A stretch of DNA of 64,000 bases from RHKX01 sp963820055 (GTDB lineage: Bacteria; Actinomycetota; Thermoleophilia; Solirubrobacterales; 70-9). Below are positions 26,368-36,649 of the stretch, piece after piece. Position 1 is the first letter of the stretch. Every line of letters begins with the position of its first letter. A program made the translations under genes and the position numbers. The stretch is taken from positions 62,001-126,000 of the forward strand of contig CAWFYJ010000006.1 in NCBI GenBank assembly GCA_963820055.1. Direction: 5' to 3'. Under the pieces are notes generated by a model that saw only the letters and a program-made list of their open reading frames with translations, was not told the DNA's origin and searched no databases.

Positions 26368-28158
26368 ATGGCTCGTTGGAGAGGGATCTTCGGCCGCAAG
26401 GACAAGCGTGAGCGCGGGTCCGAGGCGGCGCCCACCGATTCCGGTGCAGCCGACGACCCCGCGACGGCCCTCTATCCCTCGACCCGCAACCGCTCGGAGG
26501 CGACCGGCGAGCACGCCGCTGCCGACGCCGACCCCTACGGCACCGAGGACTGGGAGCAGCTGCCGGAGCCCGGCGGCGACACCGGCGAAACCGAGATCCC
26601 GCCGTCCGGAGCGGCGCGGAGACCGTTCATCGAGCCGGACACCGGGACCGCCGAGTGGGCACCTCCCTCCCCCGTGAGCGGCCGTCGCCAGGAGCCCGTC
26701 CCGGATGACGAACCCGATGACGACGAGCCCGCAGCCGAGGCTGACGAGGCGACCGGCGAGCCGACGTCCGCGGAACCCGACACCGGACTCTTCGACGCGG
26801 AAGCCGAGTCTGAGCCCAAGCCCACGGTCGAGCCCGAAGTCGAGCACGAGCCCGCGGACGAACCCGAGGCCCGGGTCGAAGCCGAGCCCGAGCCCGAGCC
26901 CGCGGGAGAACCCGAAGCGGAGCCCGAGCCTGCGACCGACGGCGACACCGGCGACCGGATCCGGGTGGCCGCCGACGAGGCCGCCCGAGCCGCCGAGATC
27001 CGCTCCCACGAGGAGATCGTCGCCCTCGAGCGGAACCTCGAGCAGGCGAAGGCGAGCGCCCGGGCGGAGATCGAGGGTCTCTCGGCGCGGCTTCGTGAAT
27101 CCGAGGCCCGTGCCACGAAGGCCGAGGAGCGGGCCGAGCAACTTGCGATCGAGCGCGACGAGGTCGAGGCCCGTGCCCGCGAGCAGGCGACCCAGTGGTT
27201 GCGCGGGCAGGTCGCGAAGTTGAAGGTCGAGGCGCAGAAGCGCGTCCGCGAGGAGGTCGAGCGGATCCGCGCCGAAGCTGCCGCCGGCGGCGCCCCGGAC
27301 GCCGACGCCGCCGTCAGTGGCGCCGAGGCCGAAGGTCTCAGGAGCGAACTGAAGCTCGCTCGCGAGGAGGCCGACGTTCGCGTCGCCGAAGCGCGCGAGG
27401 GCGCCCGGCGCGAGGCGCTCGACGGCCCCGAAGGCGACGAGATCCACCAGCGCATCGAGGCCGCCCGGGCCGAGGCACGGGCGGAGGTCGAGGCCGAGAT
27501 GGCCCGCGACTCCGAGCCGCTCCGTAAGGAGCTCGAGCGCAAGGCCCTCGCCGCCGCCGAGCAGCAGACCGCCGAGCGGATCGCCCGCATCGAGGCGGAC
27601 GCAGACGAGCGCGTGCGCGCCGAGGTCGCGGTCGCCAGACGAGCCGCCGAGGAGCGGTTCGCCGAACAACTCGGCAAGCGCGAACGAGAGCTCCAGGACG
27701 AGCGCGAGGCCCGGGCCGCCGCGGTCGCCGAGTCGCACGAGCGGCTCGGTCAGATCGAGCGCCAGGCAGTCGAGGCGGCTGAGCGGGTCGGTGCCGCCGA
27801 GCGCAACCTCGAGGAGGAGAAGGTCCGCCTCCGCGAAGACTCCGCCCACCAGCTCGAGATCGCCGTCGAGCAGGCCGGCGCCGTCGCCGAGGCCACGGTC
27901 GCCGAGCGGATGCGGGACCGCGAGGAGGAGCTGAGCGACGCGATCGCCGCCGCCGAGCAGGCTGAGCGCGACGTCGAGAAGACGGTCGCCGAGGCTGACG
28001 CGAAGGCCCGCGAGGCGGAGGAGCGCGCCCGCGAGATCGAGGCCGAGGCCGCAGCCGCGATCAGCGAGGTTCGCCAGGCCGCAGCCGATTGGCTCCGCGA
28101 TCAGACGAAGGCGATCCGGGCCGAGGCCGAGGCGGCCGCCCGGGCCAACTCGGGCTGA
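26368..28158 (+). CDS. long acidic coiled-coil protein
   Basis: A 596-residue cytosolic protein with no enzymatic signature. It begins MARWRGIFGRKDKRERGSE, a short basic/aromatic segment that could bind the membrane. Residues about 20-200 are low-complexity and very acidic, with Glu-Pro repeats (EPEPEPAGEPEAEPEPA). From about 205 to the end it is a continuous Ala/Glu/Arg-rich coiled coil of some 390 residues. A W-L-R-G/D-Q motif occurs twice, at about 273 (ATQWLRGQVAKLK) and at the C-terminus (AADWLRDQTKAIR). It resembles polar or cytoskeletal scaffolds in layout only. It stands alone and is convergent with the HDAC-like gene. Confidence 0.8.
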   Translation: MARWRGIFGRKDKRERGSEAAPTDSGAADDPATALYPSTRNRSEATGEHAAADADPYGTEDWEQLPEPGGDTGETEIPPSGAARRPFIEPDTGTAEWAPPSPVSGRRQEPVPDDEPDDDEPAAEADEATGEPTSAEPDTGLFDAEAESEPKPTVEPEVEHEPADEPEARVEAEPEPEPAGEPEAEPEPATDGDTGDRIRVAADEAARAAEIRSHEEIVALERNLEQAKASARAEIEGLSARLRESEARATKAEERAEQLAIERDEVEARAREQATQWLRGQVAKLKVEAQKRVREEVERIRAEAAAGGAPDADAAVSGAEAEGLRSELKLAREEADVRVAEAREGARREALDGPEGDEIHQRIEAARAEARAEVEAEMARDSEPLRKELERKALAAAEQQTAERIARIEADADERVRAEVAVARRAAEERFAEQLGKRERELQDEREARAAAVAESHERLGQIERQAVEAAERVGAAERNLEEEKVRLREDSAHQLEIAVEQAGAVAEATVAERMRDREEELSDAIAAAEQAERDVEKTVAEADAKAREAEERAREIEAEAAAAISEVRQAAADWLRDQTKAIRAEAEAAARANSG

Positions 28159-28171
28159 AGCTCCGGCTACC

Positions 28172-29185
<1,014 letters not shown>

Positions 29186-29211
29186 CGGCTGGTGGGTACG
29201 GTACTGCCGCC

Positions 29212-30690
29212 TTGACGTCCAGCAACGCAACTCCCGCCGCCGCCGATCTCGCTGTGGTCGGCGCCGGGGCAGCCGGTCTCCACGTCGCCCTCGAGGCGGC
29301 CGAGGCGGGCGGAAGGGTGGTCGTCATCTCGCGCAAGCCGCTGACCGAGACCGCCAGCTTCCGCGCCCAGGGCGGCCTCGCCGCGGCGATCGCCCCAGAC
29401 GACTCGCCGGCCCGCCACGCCGAGGACACGTTCAACGCCGGGCGCGGCCTCTGCTACCCGGCGGCGGTAGAGGTCCTCGTCGAGGAGGCGCCCGCCGCCG
29501 TCGAGTCACTGATGCGCCGCGGCGTCGTCTTCGACCTCCAGCCCGACGGCGAGCTCGCGCTCGGGCTCGAAGGCGGCCACTCGGCGCGGCGGATCGTCCA
29601 CGCCGGCGGCGCCGAGACCGGTCGCGCCCTGACGAGCCGCCTCGCGCAGCTCGCCGCCGACCACGAACGGATCGAGGTGCTCGAAGGCGCCTCGGCGATG
29701 GCGCTGTGGTCGGACGGCGATCGCTGCCACGGCGTGCTCACCGATGGCGGCCCGGTCGCGGCGGCGGCGACCGTCCTCGCGACCGGCGGCGGCGCCGCCC
29801 TCTGGGAGCGCACGACGAACCCGCGCGGCGCGATCGGCGCCGGCGCGATCCTCGCTCACGTCGCCGGGGCCGACCTCGCCGACCTCGAGCTCTGCCAGTT
29901 CCACCCCACCGCCCTCGCCCGGCCCGGCGACCGCCTCGACGGCTGGCTGATCACCGAGGCCGTCCGCGGTGAGGGAGCGCTCCTGCTGGGCGCCGACGGC
30001 CGCCGGTTCACCGACGAGCTCGCCCCGCGCGACCAGGTGACGGCGGCGATCCTCGACCGGATGGCGGCGGATGACACCGCCGCGGTCGACCTCGACCTGC
30101 GCCCGGTGCCGATGGAGCGGTTTCCGACGATCACCCGCACGCTGGAGCAGATCGGCATCGATCCCTCGTCCGACCTCGTCCCCGTGGCCCCGGCGGCGCA
30201 CTATCTGATCGGAGGCGTCCACACCGACCTCGACGGCCGCAGCACCCTGCCCGGACTGCTCGCCGTCGGCGAGGCCGCCTGCACGGGGCTGCACGGAGCC
30301 AACCGGCTCGCGTCGAACTCGCTCAGCGAGTGCTTCGTGTTCGGAACCCGTGCCGCCCGCACGGCGCTCGCCGGTCCCGGAGCCGACCCGGCGCCACTGG
30401 ACCCGCAGCCGGACCCGCAGTTCCCGGCCCCGTCCGAGGAGAGCCGGAGTGCCGTCTGGGAGTTGGCCGGGCCGATTCGCGACGCGACCCGGCTCGAGCG
30501 CCTCGCGGCCGACCCCTACCCGCTGGCTCGGCTGATCGCGGCCTCCGCGCTGGCGCGCCGCGAGTCCCGCGGCGTCCACCGGCGGACCGACTACACCGCC
30601 GTCGACCCGTCCCTGGACCGGCAGCACAACGTCGTCGGCCCCGACGAAACCGTCCGCATGGACCGCTGGCCGGCGCTTACCGACCGCTGA
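29212..30690 (+). CDS. nadB: L-aspartate oxidase
   Basis: A 492-residue FAD enzyme that oxidises aspartate to iminoaspartate, the first step of de novo NAD synthesis. The FAD-binding AVVGAGAAGLHVALEAA lies at the N-terminus. TETASFRAQGGLAAAI, the active-site FHPTAL, ITEAVRGEGALLL and HYLIGGVHTDLDGRSTLPGLLAVGEAACTGLHGANRLASNSL (given here only as landmarks HYLIGG, GEAACTG, LHGANRLASNSL) follow. The start is TTG 29212, since no ATG/GTG precedes the Rossmann strand. nadA and nadC are not in the window. Confidence 0.93.
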   Translation: MTSSNATPAAADLAVVGAGAAGLHVALEAAEAGGRVVVISRKPLTETASFRAQGGLAAAIAPDDSPARHAEDTFNAGRGLCYPAAVEVLVEEAPAAVESLMRRGVVFDLQPDGELALGLEGGHSARRIVHAGGAETGRALTSRLAQLAADHERIEVLEGASAMALWSDGDRCHGVLTDGGPVAAAATVLATGGGAALWERTTNPRGAIGAGAILAHVAGADLADLELCQFHPTALARPGDRLDGWLITEAVRGEGALLLGADGRRFTDELAPRDQVTAAILDRMAADDTAAVDLDLRPVPMERFPTITRTLEQIGIDPSSDLVPVAPAAHYLIGGVHTDLDGRSTLPGLLAVGEAACTGLHGANRLASNSLSECFVFGTRAARTALAGPGADPAPLDPQPDPQFPAPSEESRSAVWELAGPIRDATRLERLAADPYPLARLIAASALARRESRGVHRRTDYTAVDPSLDRQHNVVGPDETVRMDRWPALTDR

Positions 30691-30694
30691 ACGC

Positions 30695-30711
30695 TTAACA
30701 CAGGCTTAACG
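30695..30711 (+). promoter_or_regulatory. tandem TTAAC direct repeat, possible OmpR/PhoP-type operator
   Basis: TTAACA (30695-30700) and TTAACG (30706-30711) are spaced by five bases, an 11-base period. This is the layout of tandem sites bound by OmpR/PhoB-family regulators, for example the Bacillus PhoP repeat. It lies 86 bases upstream of the 30797 start and just after nadB. The evidence is pattern only. Confidence 0.35.
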
Positions 30712-30796
30712 ACAATCGACACGAAATGAATGTGCCGCCCGTCACACTTCCAGATGCGGGGGGGTTACCACGGACCAGGAAAGGTTCAGGAGCCCT

Positions 30797-31249
30797 ATGT
30801 ATCAATTCAGCCGATCGATCTACCGGGAGCTTGCTCCCAGGGTCGCCAACACGACCCATGCCGGCTGCGCCAGCAAGGCGCAGATTCTCGATGCCTGCGA
30901 AGGCACGATGAAGCGACTCCTCAACGACCGTCGCTACTTCGCGCGCCCGACCAAGGCCCTCTTCACCGAACTTCGCGGTCACTTCCCGATCAGCGAGCAG
31001 CTGTTCGTCTTCCAGGTCGTCGACCGCAACGTGAAGATGGCGCTGCGCTATCTCGACCAGGTTCCGCCCGAGGAGCTCGCCCATCTCGTCGAGCGCGAGT
31101 GCAAGGCCCACACCCGTCGCGGTACGCCGTGTCAGCGCGAGCCGCTGCCCGGTCGCGACTACTGCCCCTCGCACAAGCATCTCGAGGAGGACGTCGTGGT
31201 CGAGCCCGTCGAGGCGATCCGCGAAGGGGAGCTCCAGCTGGCCGCCTGA
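30797..31249 (+). CDS. unknown protein with C-terminal Cys3His zinc-binding motif
   Basis: A 150-residue protein. ATG 30797 is preceded by AGGAG six bases upstream. The N-terminal two thirds are helical (YQFSRSIYRELAPRV, MALRYLDQVPPEELAHLVE). The C-terminal third has the pattern C-x9-C-x10-C-x2-H (CKAHTRRGTPCQREPLPG, then DYCPSHKH), a likely structural zinc site also seen in short phage and actinobacterial proteins. No enzymatic motif. An OmpR-type repeat may control it. A similar protein could be conserved in the order, but I cannot name the family. Confidence 0.7.
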   Translation: MYQFSRSIYRELAPRVANTTHAGCASKAQILDACEGTMKRLLNDRRYFARPTKALFTELRGHFPISEQLFVFQVVDRNVKMALRYLDQVPPEELAHLVERECKAHTRRGTPCQREPLPGRDYCPSHKHLEEDVVVEPVEAIREGELQLAA

Positions 31250-31274
31250 GCCGCCGGCCCGGTGTAATGGGCCG

Positions 31275-33260
31275 GTGCTGCTCGGGGTCGACGTAGGAGG
31301 AACGTTCACCGACGCCGTCCTCGTCGACGGCGAGCGCGTCCACACCGCGAAGTCCCCGACGACCCCAGCCGACCAGTCGGAGGGGGTCGCGGCAGCGATC
31401 GAGGCGGTGCTGGCCGCCGGCGACGCGGAGCCCGGCGATGTGACGCGATTCGCCCACGGGATGACCGTGGGCACGAACGCGCTCCTCGAACGCCGCGGCG
31501 CCCGCACGGCGCTCGTCGCCACCGCGGGCTTCACCGACCTCCTCGAGATCGCCCGCCAGAACCGGCCGTCGCTCTACCGGCTCTGCCGCGACCGGCCGCC
31601 GCCCCTCTCCCCTCCCGACCTCCGCGTCGGCGTCCGCGAGCGGACCGGTCCCGACGGCGTCGTCGACCCGCTCACCGACCGGGAGATCGCCAGGGTCGGC
31701 GACGAGATCGAGCGCCTGGACCCCGAAGCGGTCGCAATCTGCCTGCTGTTCTCGTTCGCCGATCCCGGCCACGAACGACGCCTGGCGGCCGCCCTGCGCG
31801 AGCGTCTCCCCGACCTCCACGTCTCCGCCTCCGCCGAGGTCCTGCCGCGCTTCCGCGAGTACGAGCGCTGCGCGACGACGGTCCTCGACGCCTATCTGTC
31901 GCCGCTGCTCGGCGGCTACCTCCGCCGCCTCGCAGAGCGCTGCCGCGAGATCGGCGTGCCGGAGCCGCTGATCATGCAGTCGTCGGGAGGCGTCACGGAC
32001 GCGGCCCGGGCGGCAGCCGGAGGCGCCTGGAGCGTGCTCAGCGGACCGGCGGGAGGCGCCGTCGGAGCCGGGCTGCTCGCGACCGCCTCCGGGAACGGCG
32101 ATGCGCTCGGCCTCGACATGGGCGGTACGTCCTGCGACGTCTGCGTGGTCGAGGGCGGGCGCGTCGGCCGGACCGAGACGAGGGAGTTCGACGGGCGCCC
32201 GATCCAGTTGCCGATGGTCGACGTCCACACAGTCGGCGCGGGCGGCGGGTCGATCGCCTGGCGCGACCGCGGCGGCGCCCTACGGGTCGGCCCTCGATCG
32301 GCGGGCGCCGAGCCCGGGCCCGCCTGCTACGGCCGGGGAGGGGCCGAGCCGACCGTCACCGACGCGAACCTGCTGCTCGGCTATCTCGACCCGGAGGCGG
32401 GTCTCGCCGGCGGTGTCACCCTCGACCGTGAAGCTGCCGAAGCCGCCGTCGCCGGGCTCGCGAACGAACTCGGGCTCGGGCTGCTCGAGACCGCCGCCGG
32501 CATCGTCGCGGTCGCCAACGGGGAGATGGTCCGCGCCATGCGCGTGATCACCGTCGAACGGGGCATCGATCCGCGGCGCTTCGACCTGCTGCCGTTCGGC
32601 GGCGCCGGCCCCCTTCATGCGGTTGCGATCGCCGCTGAGCTCGGGATCCGACGGGTCGTCTGCCCGCGTTCCGGAGGCGTCCTTTCGGCGCTCGGGCTGG
32701 TCTGCGCCGAACGGCGCCGGGACACCACCCGGACGGTGATGCTGACCGGTGGCGGGCTCACCACCGAACGGGTCGCCGAGGCCGTCGCCGCGACGCTCGA
32801 GAGCCTCGACCGCGACGAGGGCGCCGAGGTCGAGGCGATCTACGAGCTCCGCTACCGCGGGCAGTCGTACGAACTGCCGGTCGATGGGCCGCTCGACGCC
32901 GACCCGAGCGACCTGCTCGCCGCCTTCGAGGCCGAACACGAGCGCCGCTACGGCTACCGCGGCGACTCCGCCGAGGTCGAGCTGGTCAACGTCCGCCTCG
33001 CGGCACGTGAGCCGCTGGCCGGCTTCGGCCTCCCGGCCGGGCCGGATGCGGACCCGGCCCGCTCGCGGCGACCGGCGACGTTCGATGGGGCCGAGCGGGC
33101 GATCGAAGTGATCGCGGGCGAGTCGCCGGTCGGGCTCGTCGCCGACGGTCCTTGCGTCTTCGAACTTCCCGAGACCACGTTCCTCGTCCCGGACGGCTGG
33201 CGGGCCGAGGTCGATCGCTTCGGGTCGATCGTCGCCGTCCCGGCGGAGGCCGGCGAATGA
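31275..33260 (+). CDS. hydantoinase/oxoprolinase subunit A (N-methylhydantoinase A type)
   Basis: A 661-residue ATP-dependent amidohydrolase subunit with the ASKHA-like fold. The phosphate-binding DVGGTFTDAVLVDG is at the N-terminus, with GTNALLERRG, the second phosphate motif DMGGTSCDVCVV and the C-terminal FGGAGPLHAVAIA. With subunit B it opens cyclic imides or amides (hydantoins, 5-oxoproline) using ATP. The start is GTG 31275. The B-subunit gene overlaps by ATGA, the standard HyuA-HyuB arrangement. Substrate is unassigned; acetone carboxylase-like activity is also in this superfamily, but the third subunit is missing. Confidence 0.9.
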   Translation: MLLGVDVGGTFTDAVLVDGERVHTAKSPTTPADQSEGVAAAIEAVLAAGDAEPGDVTRFAHGMTVGTNALLERRGARTALVATAGFTDLLEIARQNRPSLYRLCRDRPPPLSPPDLRVGVRERTGPDGVVDPLTDREIARVGDEIERLDPEAVAICLLFSFADPGHERRLAAALRERLPDLHVSASAEVLPRFREYERCATTVLDAYLSPLLGGYLRRLAERCREIGVPEPLIMQSSGGVTDAARAAAGGAWSVLSGPAGGAVGAGLLATASGNGDALGLDMGGTSCDVCVVEGGRVGRTETREFDGRPIQLPMVDVHTVGAGGGSIAWRDRGGALRVGPRSAGAEPGPACYGRGGAEPTVTDANLLLGYLDPEAGLAGGVTLDREAAEAAVAGLANELGLGLLETAAGIVAVANGEMVRAMRVITVERGIDPRRFDLLPFGGAGPLHAVAIAAELGIRRVVCPRSGGVLSALGLVCAERRRDTTRTVMLTGGGLTTERVAEAVAATLESLDRDEGAEVEAIYELRYRGQSYELPVDGPLDADPSDLLAAFEAEHERRYGYRGDSAEVELVNVRLAAREPLAGFGLPAGPDADPARSRRPATFDGAERAIEVIAGESPVGLVADGPCVFELPETTFLVPDGWRAEVDRFGSIVAVPAEAGE

Positions 33261-34801
33261 GCGCCGCGGGCGATATCGACCCGATCGCGCTCCAGGTCCT
33301 GAGCGGCGGACTGCGTTCGATCTGCGACGAGATGGGCGCCGTGCTGATCCGCGCCTCCTACTCGCCCAACATCAAGGAACGCCAGGACTGCTCGACGGCG
33401 ATCTTCGACTCGGACGGCGAGCTGGTGATGCAGGCCGAGCACATCCCGGTCCACCTCGGGTCGATGCCGGCCGCGGTCGAAGCGGTCGCCGACCTCGCCG
33501 GCGACGCGGTCGACCCCGGTGACGTATGGATCCTCAACGACCCCTACCGGGGCGGCACGCATCTGCCCGACATCACGCTCGTGTCCCCCCTCCTCGCCGA
33601 CGGCGAGCTGATCGGCTGGGCCGCGAGCCGCGCCCATCACGCCGACGTCGGCGGTCCGACGCCGGGCGGAATGCCGGCCGATTCGAGGACGCTGCAGGAC
33701 GAAGGCGTGGTGATCGAGCCGCGGCGGGTCGACGCCGCGGGCCTCGAGGCCATCGCCGCCTCGATGCGACGCCCCGACCAGCGCCTCGCCGACCTCCGGG
33801 CGCAGCGCGCCGCCAACGAGCGCGGCGGCGAGCGGATCGCCGAGCTCGCCGAACGGCTCGGGCCTGAGCGGCTTACGGCCGGCATGGCGGCGGTCCTCGA
33901 CTATGCGGAGCGGCGCAGCCGCGACGCGATCGCGGCCCTCGGCAACGGCGTCTTCGAAGCGGCCGACGAGCTCGAGGCCGCCGACGGCACGACGATCCCG
34001 CTCCGCGTCCGGGTCGAGATCACCGACGATCGGATCGACGTCGACTTCGCCGGATCGGCGGCGCAGGTGGACGGCAACCTCAACTGCCCGCTTCCCGTGA
34101 CCCGGGCGGCGGCCCTGTTCGCGATCCGCTCCCTGACCGATCCCGACGCGCCGGCCTCGGCGGGGGCATTCCGGCCGGTCACCATCACTGCGCCCATCGG
34201 ATCGGTGCTGAACGCCGAGGCGCCGGCGGCCGTCGCGGCCGGGAACGTCGAGACGTCGAGCCGCGTCGCCGACCTCGTCTTCTCCGCCCTCGCCGAGGTC
34301 ACCGGCGGGCCGGCCCAGGGCCAGGGGACGATGAACAACCTGACACTCTCGGGAGGAAGCGGCGCCGGCGAGTTCACCTACTACGAGACCATCGGCGGCG
34401 GCCAGGGAGCCTGTCCCGACGCTCCGGGGCCGAGCGCCGTCCACGTTGCGATGTCGAACACCCTCAACACGCCGGTCGAAGCCCTGGAGTCCGACCTCCC
34501 GGTGCGGATGACGGAGCTCGCGATCCGCCGCGACAGCGGCGGCGACGGCGCCCACCGCGGCGGCGACGGGGTGGTCCGCAGCTTCGAGGCACTGGCCCCG
34601 ATGCGGTTCACGCTGATCACCGAGCGGCGTTCGAGCGGCCCCCGCGGGCGCGCCGGCGGGGGCGATGGGGAACCGGGCCGGAACAGCCTCAACGGCACCG
34701 CGCTGCCGGCCAAGTGCGAGGGCGAGCTGCAACCCGGCGACGTGCTCCGGATTGAGACCCCGGGCGGCGGCGGCTTCGGGACCCCGGGCTCCGCAACCTG
34801 A
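33257..34801 (+). CDS. hydantoinase/oxoprolinase subunit B
   Basis: A 514-residue partner of the preceding subunit. Conserved HyuB blocks are DPIALQVLSGGLRSICDEMG, LIRASYSPNIKERQDCSTAI, HIPVHLGSMPAAVEA, LNDPYRGGTHLPDITL, the SRAHHADVGG motif and, near the C-terminus, ETIGGGQGA and NTPVEALESDLPVRM. ATG 33257 overlaps the subunit A stop. The protein is complete, ending at 34801. The pair is expected to form a cytosolic heteromer. Confidence 0.92.
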   Translation: MSAAGDIDPIALQVLSGGLRSICDEMGAVLIRASYSPNIKERQDCSTAIFDSDGELVMQAEHIPVHLGSMPAAVEAVADLAGDAVDPGDVWILNDPYRGGTHLPDITLVSPLLADGELIGWAASRAHHADVGGPTPGGMPADSRTLQDEGVVIEPRRVDAAGLEAIAASMRRPDQRLADLRAQRAANERGGERIAELAERLGPERLTAGMAAVLDYAERRSRDAIAALGNGVFEAADELEAADGTTIPLRVRVEITDDRIDVDFAGSAAQVDGNLNCPLPVTRAAALFAIRSLTDPDAPASAGAFRPVTITAPIGSVLNAEAPAAVAAGNVETSSRVADLVFSALAEVTGGPAQGQGTMNNLTLSGGSGAGEFTYYETIGGGQGACPDAPGPSAVHVAMSNTLNTPVEALESDLPVRMTELAIRRDSGGDGAHRGGDGVVRSFEALAPMRFTLITERRSSGPRGRAGGGDGEPGRNSLNGTALPAKCEGELQPGDVLRIETPGGGGFGTPGSAT

Positions 34802-34960
34802 TCTGCAAGACAATGTGCGGGTCGTTACTTATTTGCCGTTCCGGTGCACCTGGTCTAGACTCGCGGCCCTCCGACGGGCCCAACTGCGGCCCCGGCAGGG
34901 TCGCCCTCGTCCGAGCCTCGCGACCCCGCCCTGAACCACGACCCCGGACGCTAAATCACC

Positions 34961-35602
34961 ATGCCAATTGCTTTCAAGGAATGGTCCGTCACCGTGCGTG
35001 CGCTCGCCGAGGGTGAGCAGCTAGTCACCCTCCGCAAGGGCGGAATCCGCGAGGACAACAAGCACTTCGAGCTCGAGCACGAGCGCTTCTTCCTCTACCC
35101 CACGTTCGACCACCAGCGGAACGACCTCGTTCGCGAGTCGCATCACCCGGAGCTCCGCCGGGCCCTCGAGGAGGGCGTCTGGCCCGACGAGGAGCCGCCG
35201 CCGCGCGCACTGCTCCAGGACGGCGGCATTCCGCAGCCGGACCGGGTCCGGATCCGTGCCTGGGCCGAGGTCGCCGACCACTTCACGACCGACGATCCCC
35301 GCATCGTCGACGCCCTGAGCCCGTACCACGTGTGGACTCAGGACTACGCCCGCAAGCGCCTCCGCTGGAAGCGCACGCACCCCCTCCACGTGCTGCTGCT
35401 CAAGGTTCATCGCATCCCCCGTCCGGTTACGGTGCGGGTCCGCGACGAGCACATCGGCTGCCACTCGTGGGTCGAGATCGACCGGGACCTGCCCTTCGAG
35501 GGCGTGCCCGTGATGGCCGACGACGAGTTCGATCGCGCCGCCGCCTCGATCCGCACCACCTGTGGCGCGGCCGAGCCGGAGCGCGAGCCCGCCCTCGCCT
35601 AG
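34961..35602 (+). CDS. DUF1802 family protein
   Basis: A 213-residue protein of the DUF1802 family, recognised by the N-terminal FKEWSVTVRALAEGEQLVTLRKGGIRE, here given as two landmarks (KEWSV and LRKGGIRE), and by ERFFLYPTFDHQRNDLV. A central W-A-E-V block and a C-terminal HSWVEIDRDL follow. The N-terminal half resembles cyanobacterial DUF1802 proteins of unknown role. No catalytic pattern is evident. The upstream 160 bases are noncoding and AT-richer near 34824 (GTTACTTATTTG), probably its promoter. Function unknown. Confidence 0.75.
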   Translation: MPIAFKEWSVTVRALAEGEQLVTLRKGGIREDNKHFELEHERFFLYPTFDHQRNDLVRESHHPELRRALEEGVWPDEEPPPRALLQDGGIPQPDRVRIRAWAEVADHFTTDDPRIVDALSPYHVWTQDYARKRLRWKRTHPLHVLLLKVHRIPRPVTVRVRDEHIGCHSWVEIDRDLPFEGVPVMADDEFDRAAASIRTTCGAAEPEREPALA

Positions 35603-35621
35603 ACGCCGGGAGCGGCCGGGC

Positions 35622-36587
35622 TTGACCGACCGCGACTCGGCACGCGTGCCCGACGTCCTCGCCCGCGGCCGCGGCGGTGCCCTCCTGCTCGGGATCGGCG
35701 GGGGCGGCGACGTCGTCGGCGCGCTCACCGTCGGTCGCGGCCTCGAGGCCGCCGGACGACGCGTCGAGGTCGGCGGAGTCGCCTGGGAGCGGTTCTCGGT
35801 CGACCCCCATCACGCCGGCCCGCGCCCGCTCGAACACCTCGGGGGGATCGAACGCCTCGGCGGAGGCGCGGCTCTGGCCGGGCCTGACGGGAGCACTCCC
35901 GAGGGCGTCCGGCTCGCCGAGGCCGGCGTCGCCGCTCACCTCGGGCGGCCGACGGCGCTCGTCGACGTCAACGGCGGCCCGGCGGCGATCGCGGCGGCGA
36001 TCACGACCCTCGCCGACCGCCTCGAATGCGGTCTCGTCGTCCTCCTCGACGTCGGCGGCGACGTGCTCGCCACCGGCTCGGAACCCGGCCTCTCGAGCCC
36101 GCTCTGCGATGCCCTGATGCTTGCCGCGGCACGCCACCTCCCCGATCGTCTCGAGGTGGTCGGTTGCGCCTACGGCACCGGCTGCGACGGAGAGCTGACC
36201 GCCGCCGAGGTCCTCGCCCGCGTCGCGGTCCTCGGCCGTGAGGAGAACTGGCTGGGGACTGTTTCGCCGACGGCCGAGGCCGCCCGCGAGACCGTCGCCC
36301 TGGCCGCCGACGTCCCGACCGAGGCCAGCCTGCTCGCGGCCCGTTGCGCTCTCGGGGAGAGTGGGCCCGCGCCGATCCGCGGCGGCCGGCGAACCGTCGA
36401 GCTGGGACCGGTCGGGGCGCTCGGGTTCCTGTTCGGCGCCGCGGACGCGATCGGCGCCGCAGCCCCGCTCGCGGCCCTCGTCGTCGACAGCGGCTCGATC
36501 GAGGCGGCGCGATCGGCGATGGAAGCCCAGGGGATCCGCACCGAGCTCGACTACGAGCGCGAGCGGGTTGCCGGCAACGACACCTGA
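35622..36587 (+). CDS. DUF1152 domain-containing protein
   Basis: A 321-residue protein. The N-terminal glycine loop ALLLGIGGGGDVVGAL and the following VGGVAWERFSVDPHHAGPRP are typical of DUF1152, a family of unknown function with a nucleotide-binding-like N-terminus. VLLDVGGDVLATGSEPGL and the conserved YGTGCDGELT follow. TTG 35622 is chosen, 19 bases after the DUF1802 stop, because an earlier in-frame start would overlap that gene by 40 bases and add a low-complexity Arg/Pro leader. Probably co-transcribed with DUF1802. Confidence 0.72.
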   Translation: MTDRDSARVPDVLARGRGGALLLGIGGGGDVVGALTVGRGLEAAGRRVEVGGVAWERFSVDPHHAGPRPLEHLGGIERLGGGAALAGPDGSTPEGVRLAEAGVAAHLGRPTALVDVNGGPAAIAAAITTLADRLECGLVVLLDVGGDVLATGSEPGLSSPLCDALMLAAARHLPDRLEVVGCAYGTGCDGELTAAEVLARVAVLGREENWLGTVSPTAEAARETVALAADVPTEASLLAARCALGESGPAPIRGGRRTVELGPVGALGFLFGAADAIGAAAPLAALVVDSGSIEAARSAMEAQGIRTELDYERERVAGNDT

Positions 36588-36649
36588 GGCGGTCGCCGAT
36601 CGCCGTCGACCGGCGCGTCGCCATGGGGGTCGTGCATAGACTCCCCCGC

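Noticed and set aside
26821..26940. Glu-Pro coding repeat as a DNA satellite or CRISPR-like repeat
   Set aside because: Irregular in-frame codon repetition of an acidic linker; no spacer structure.
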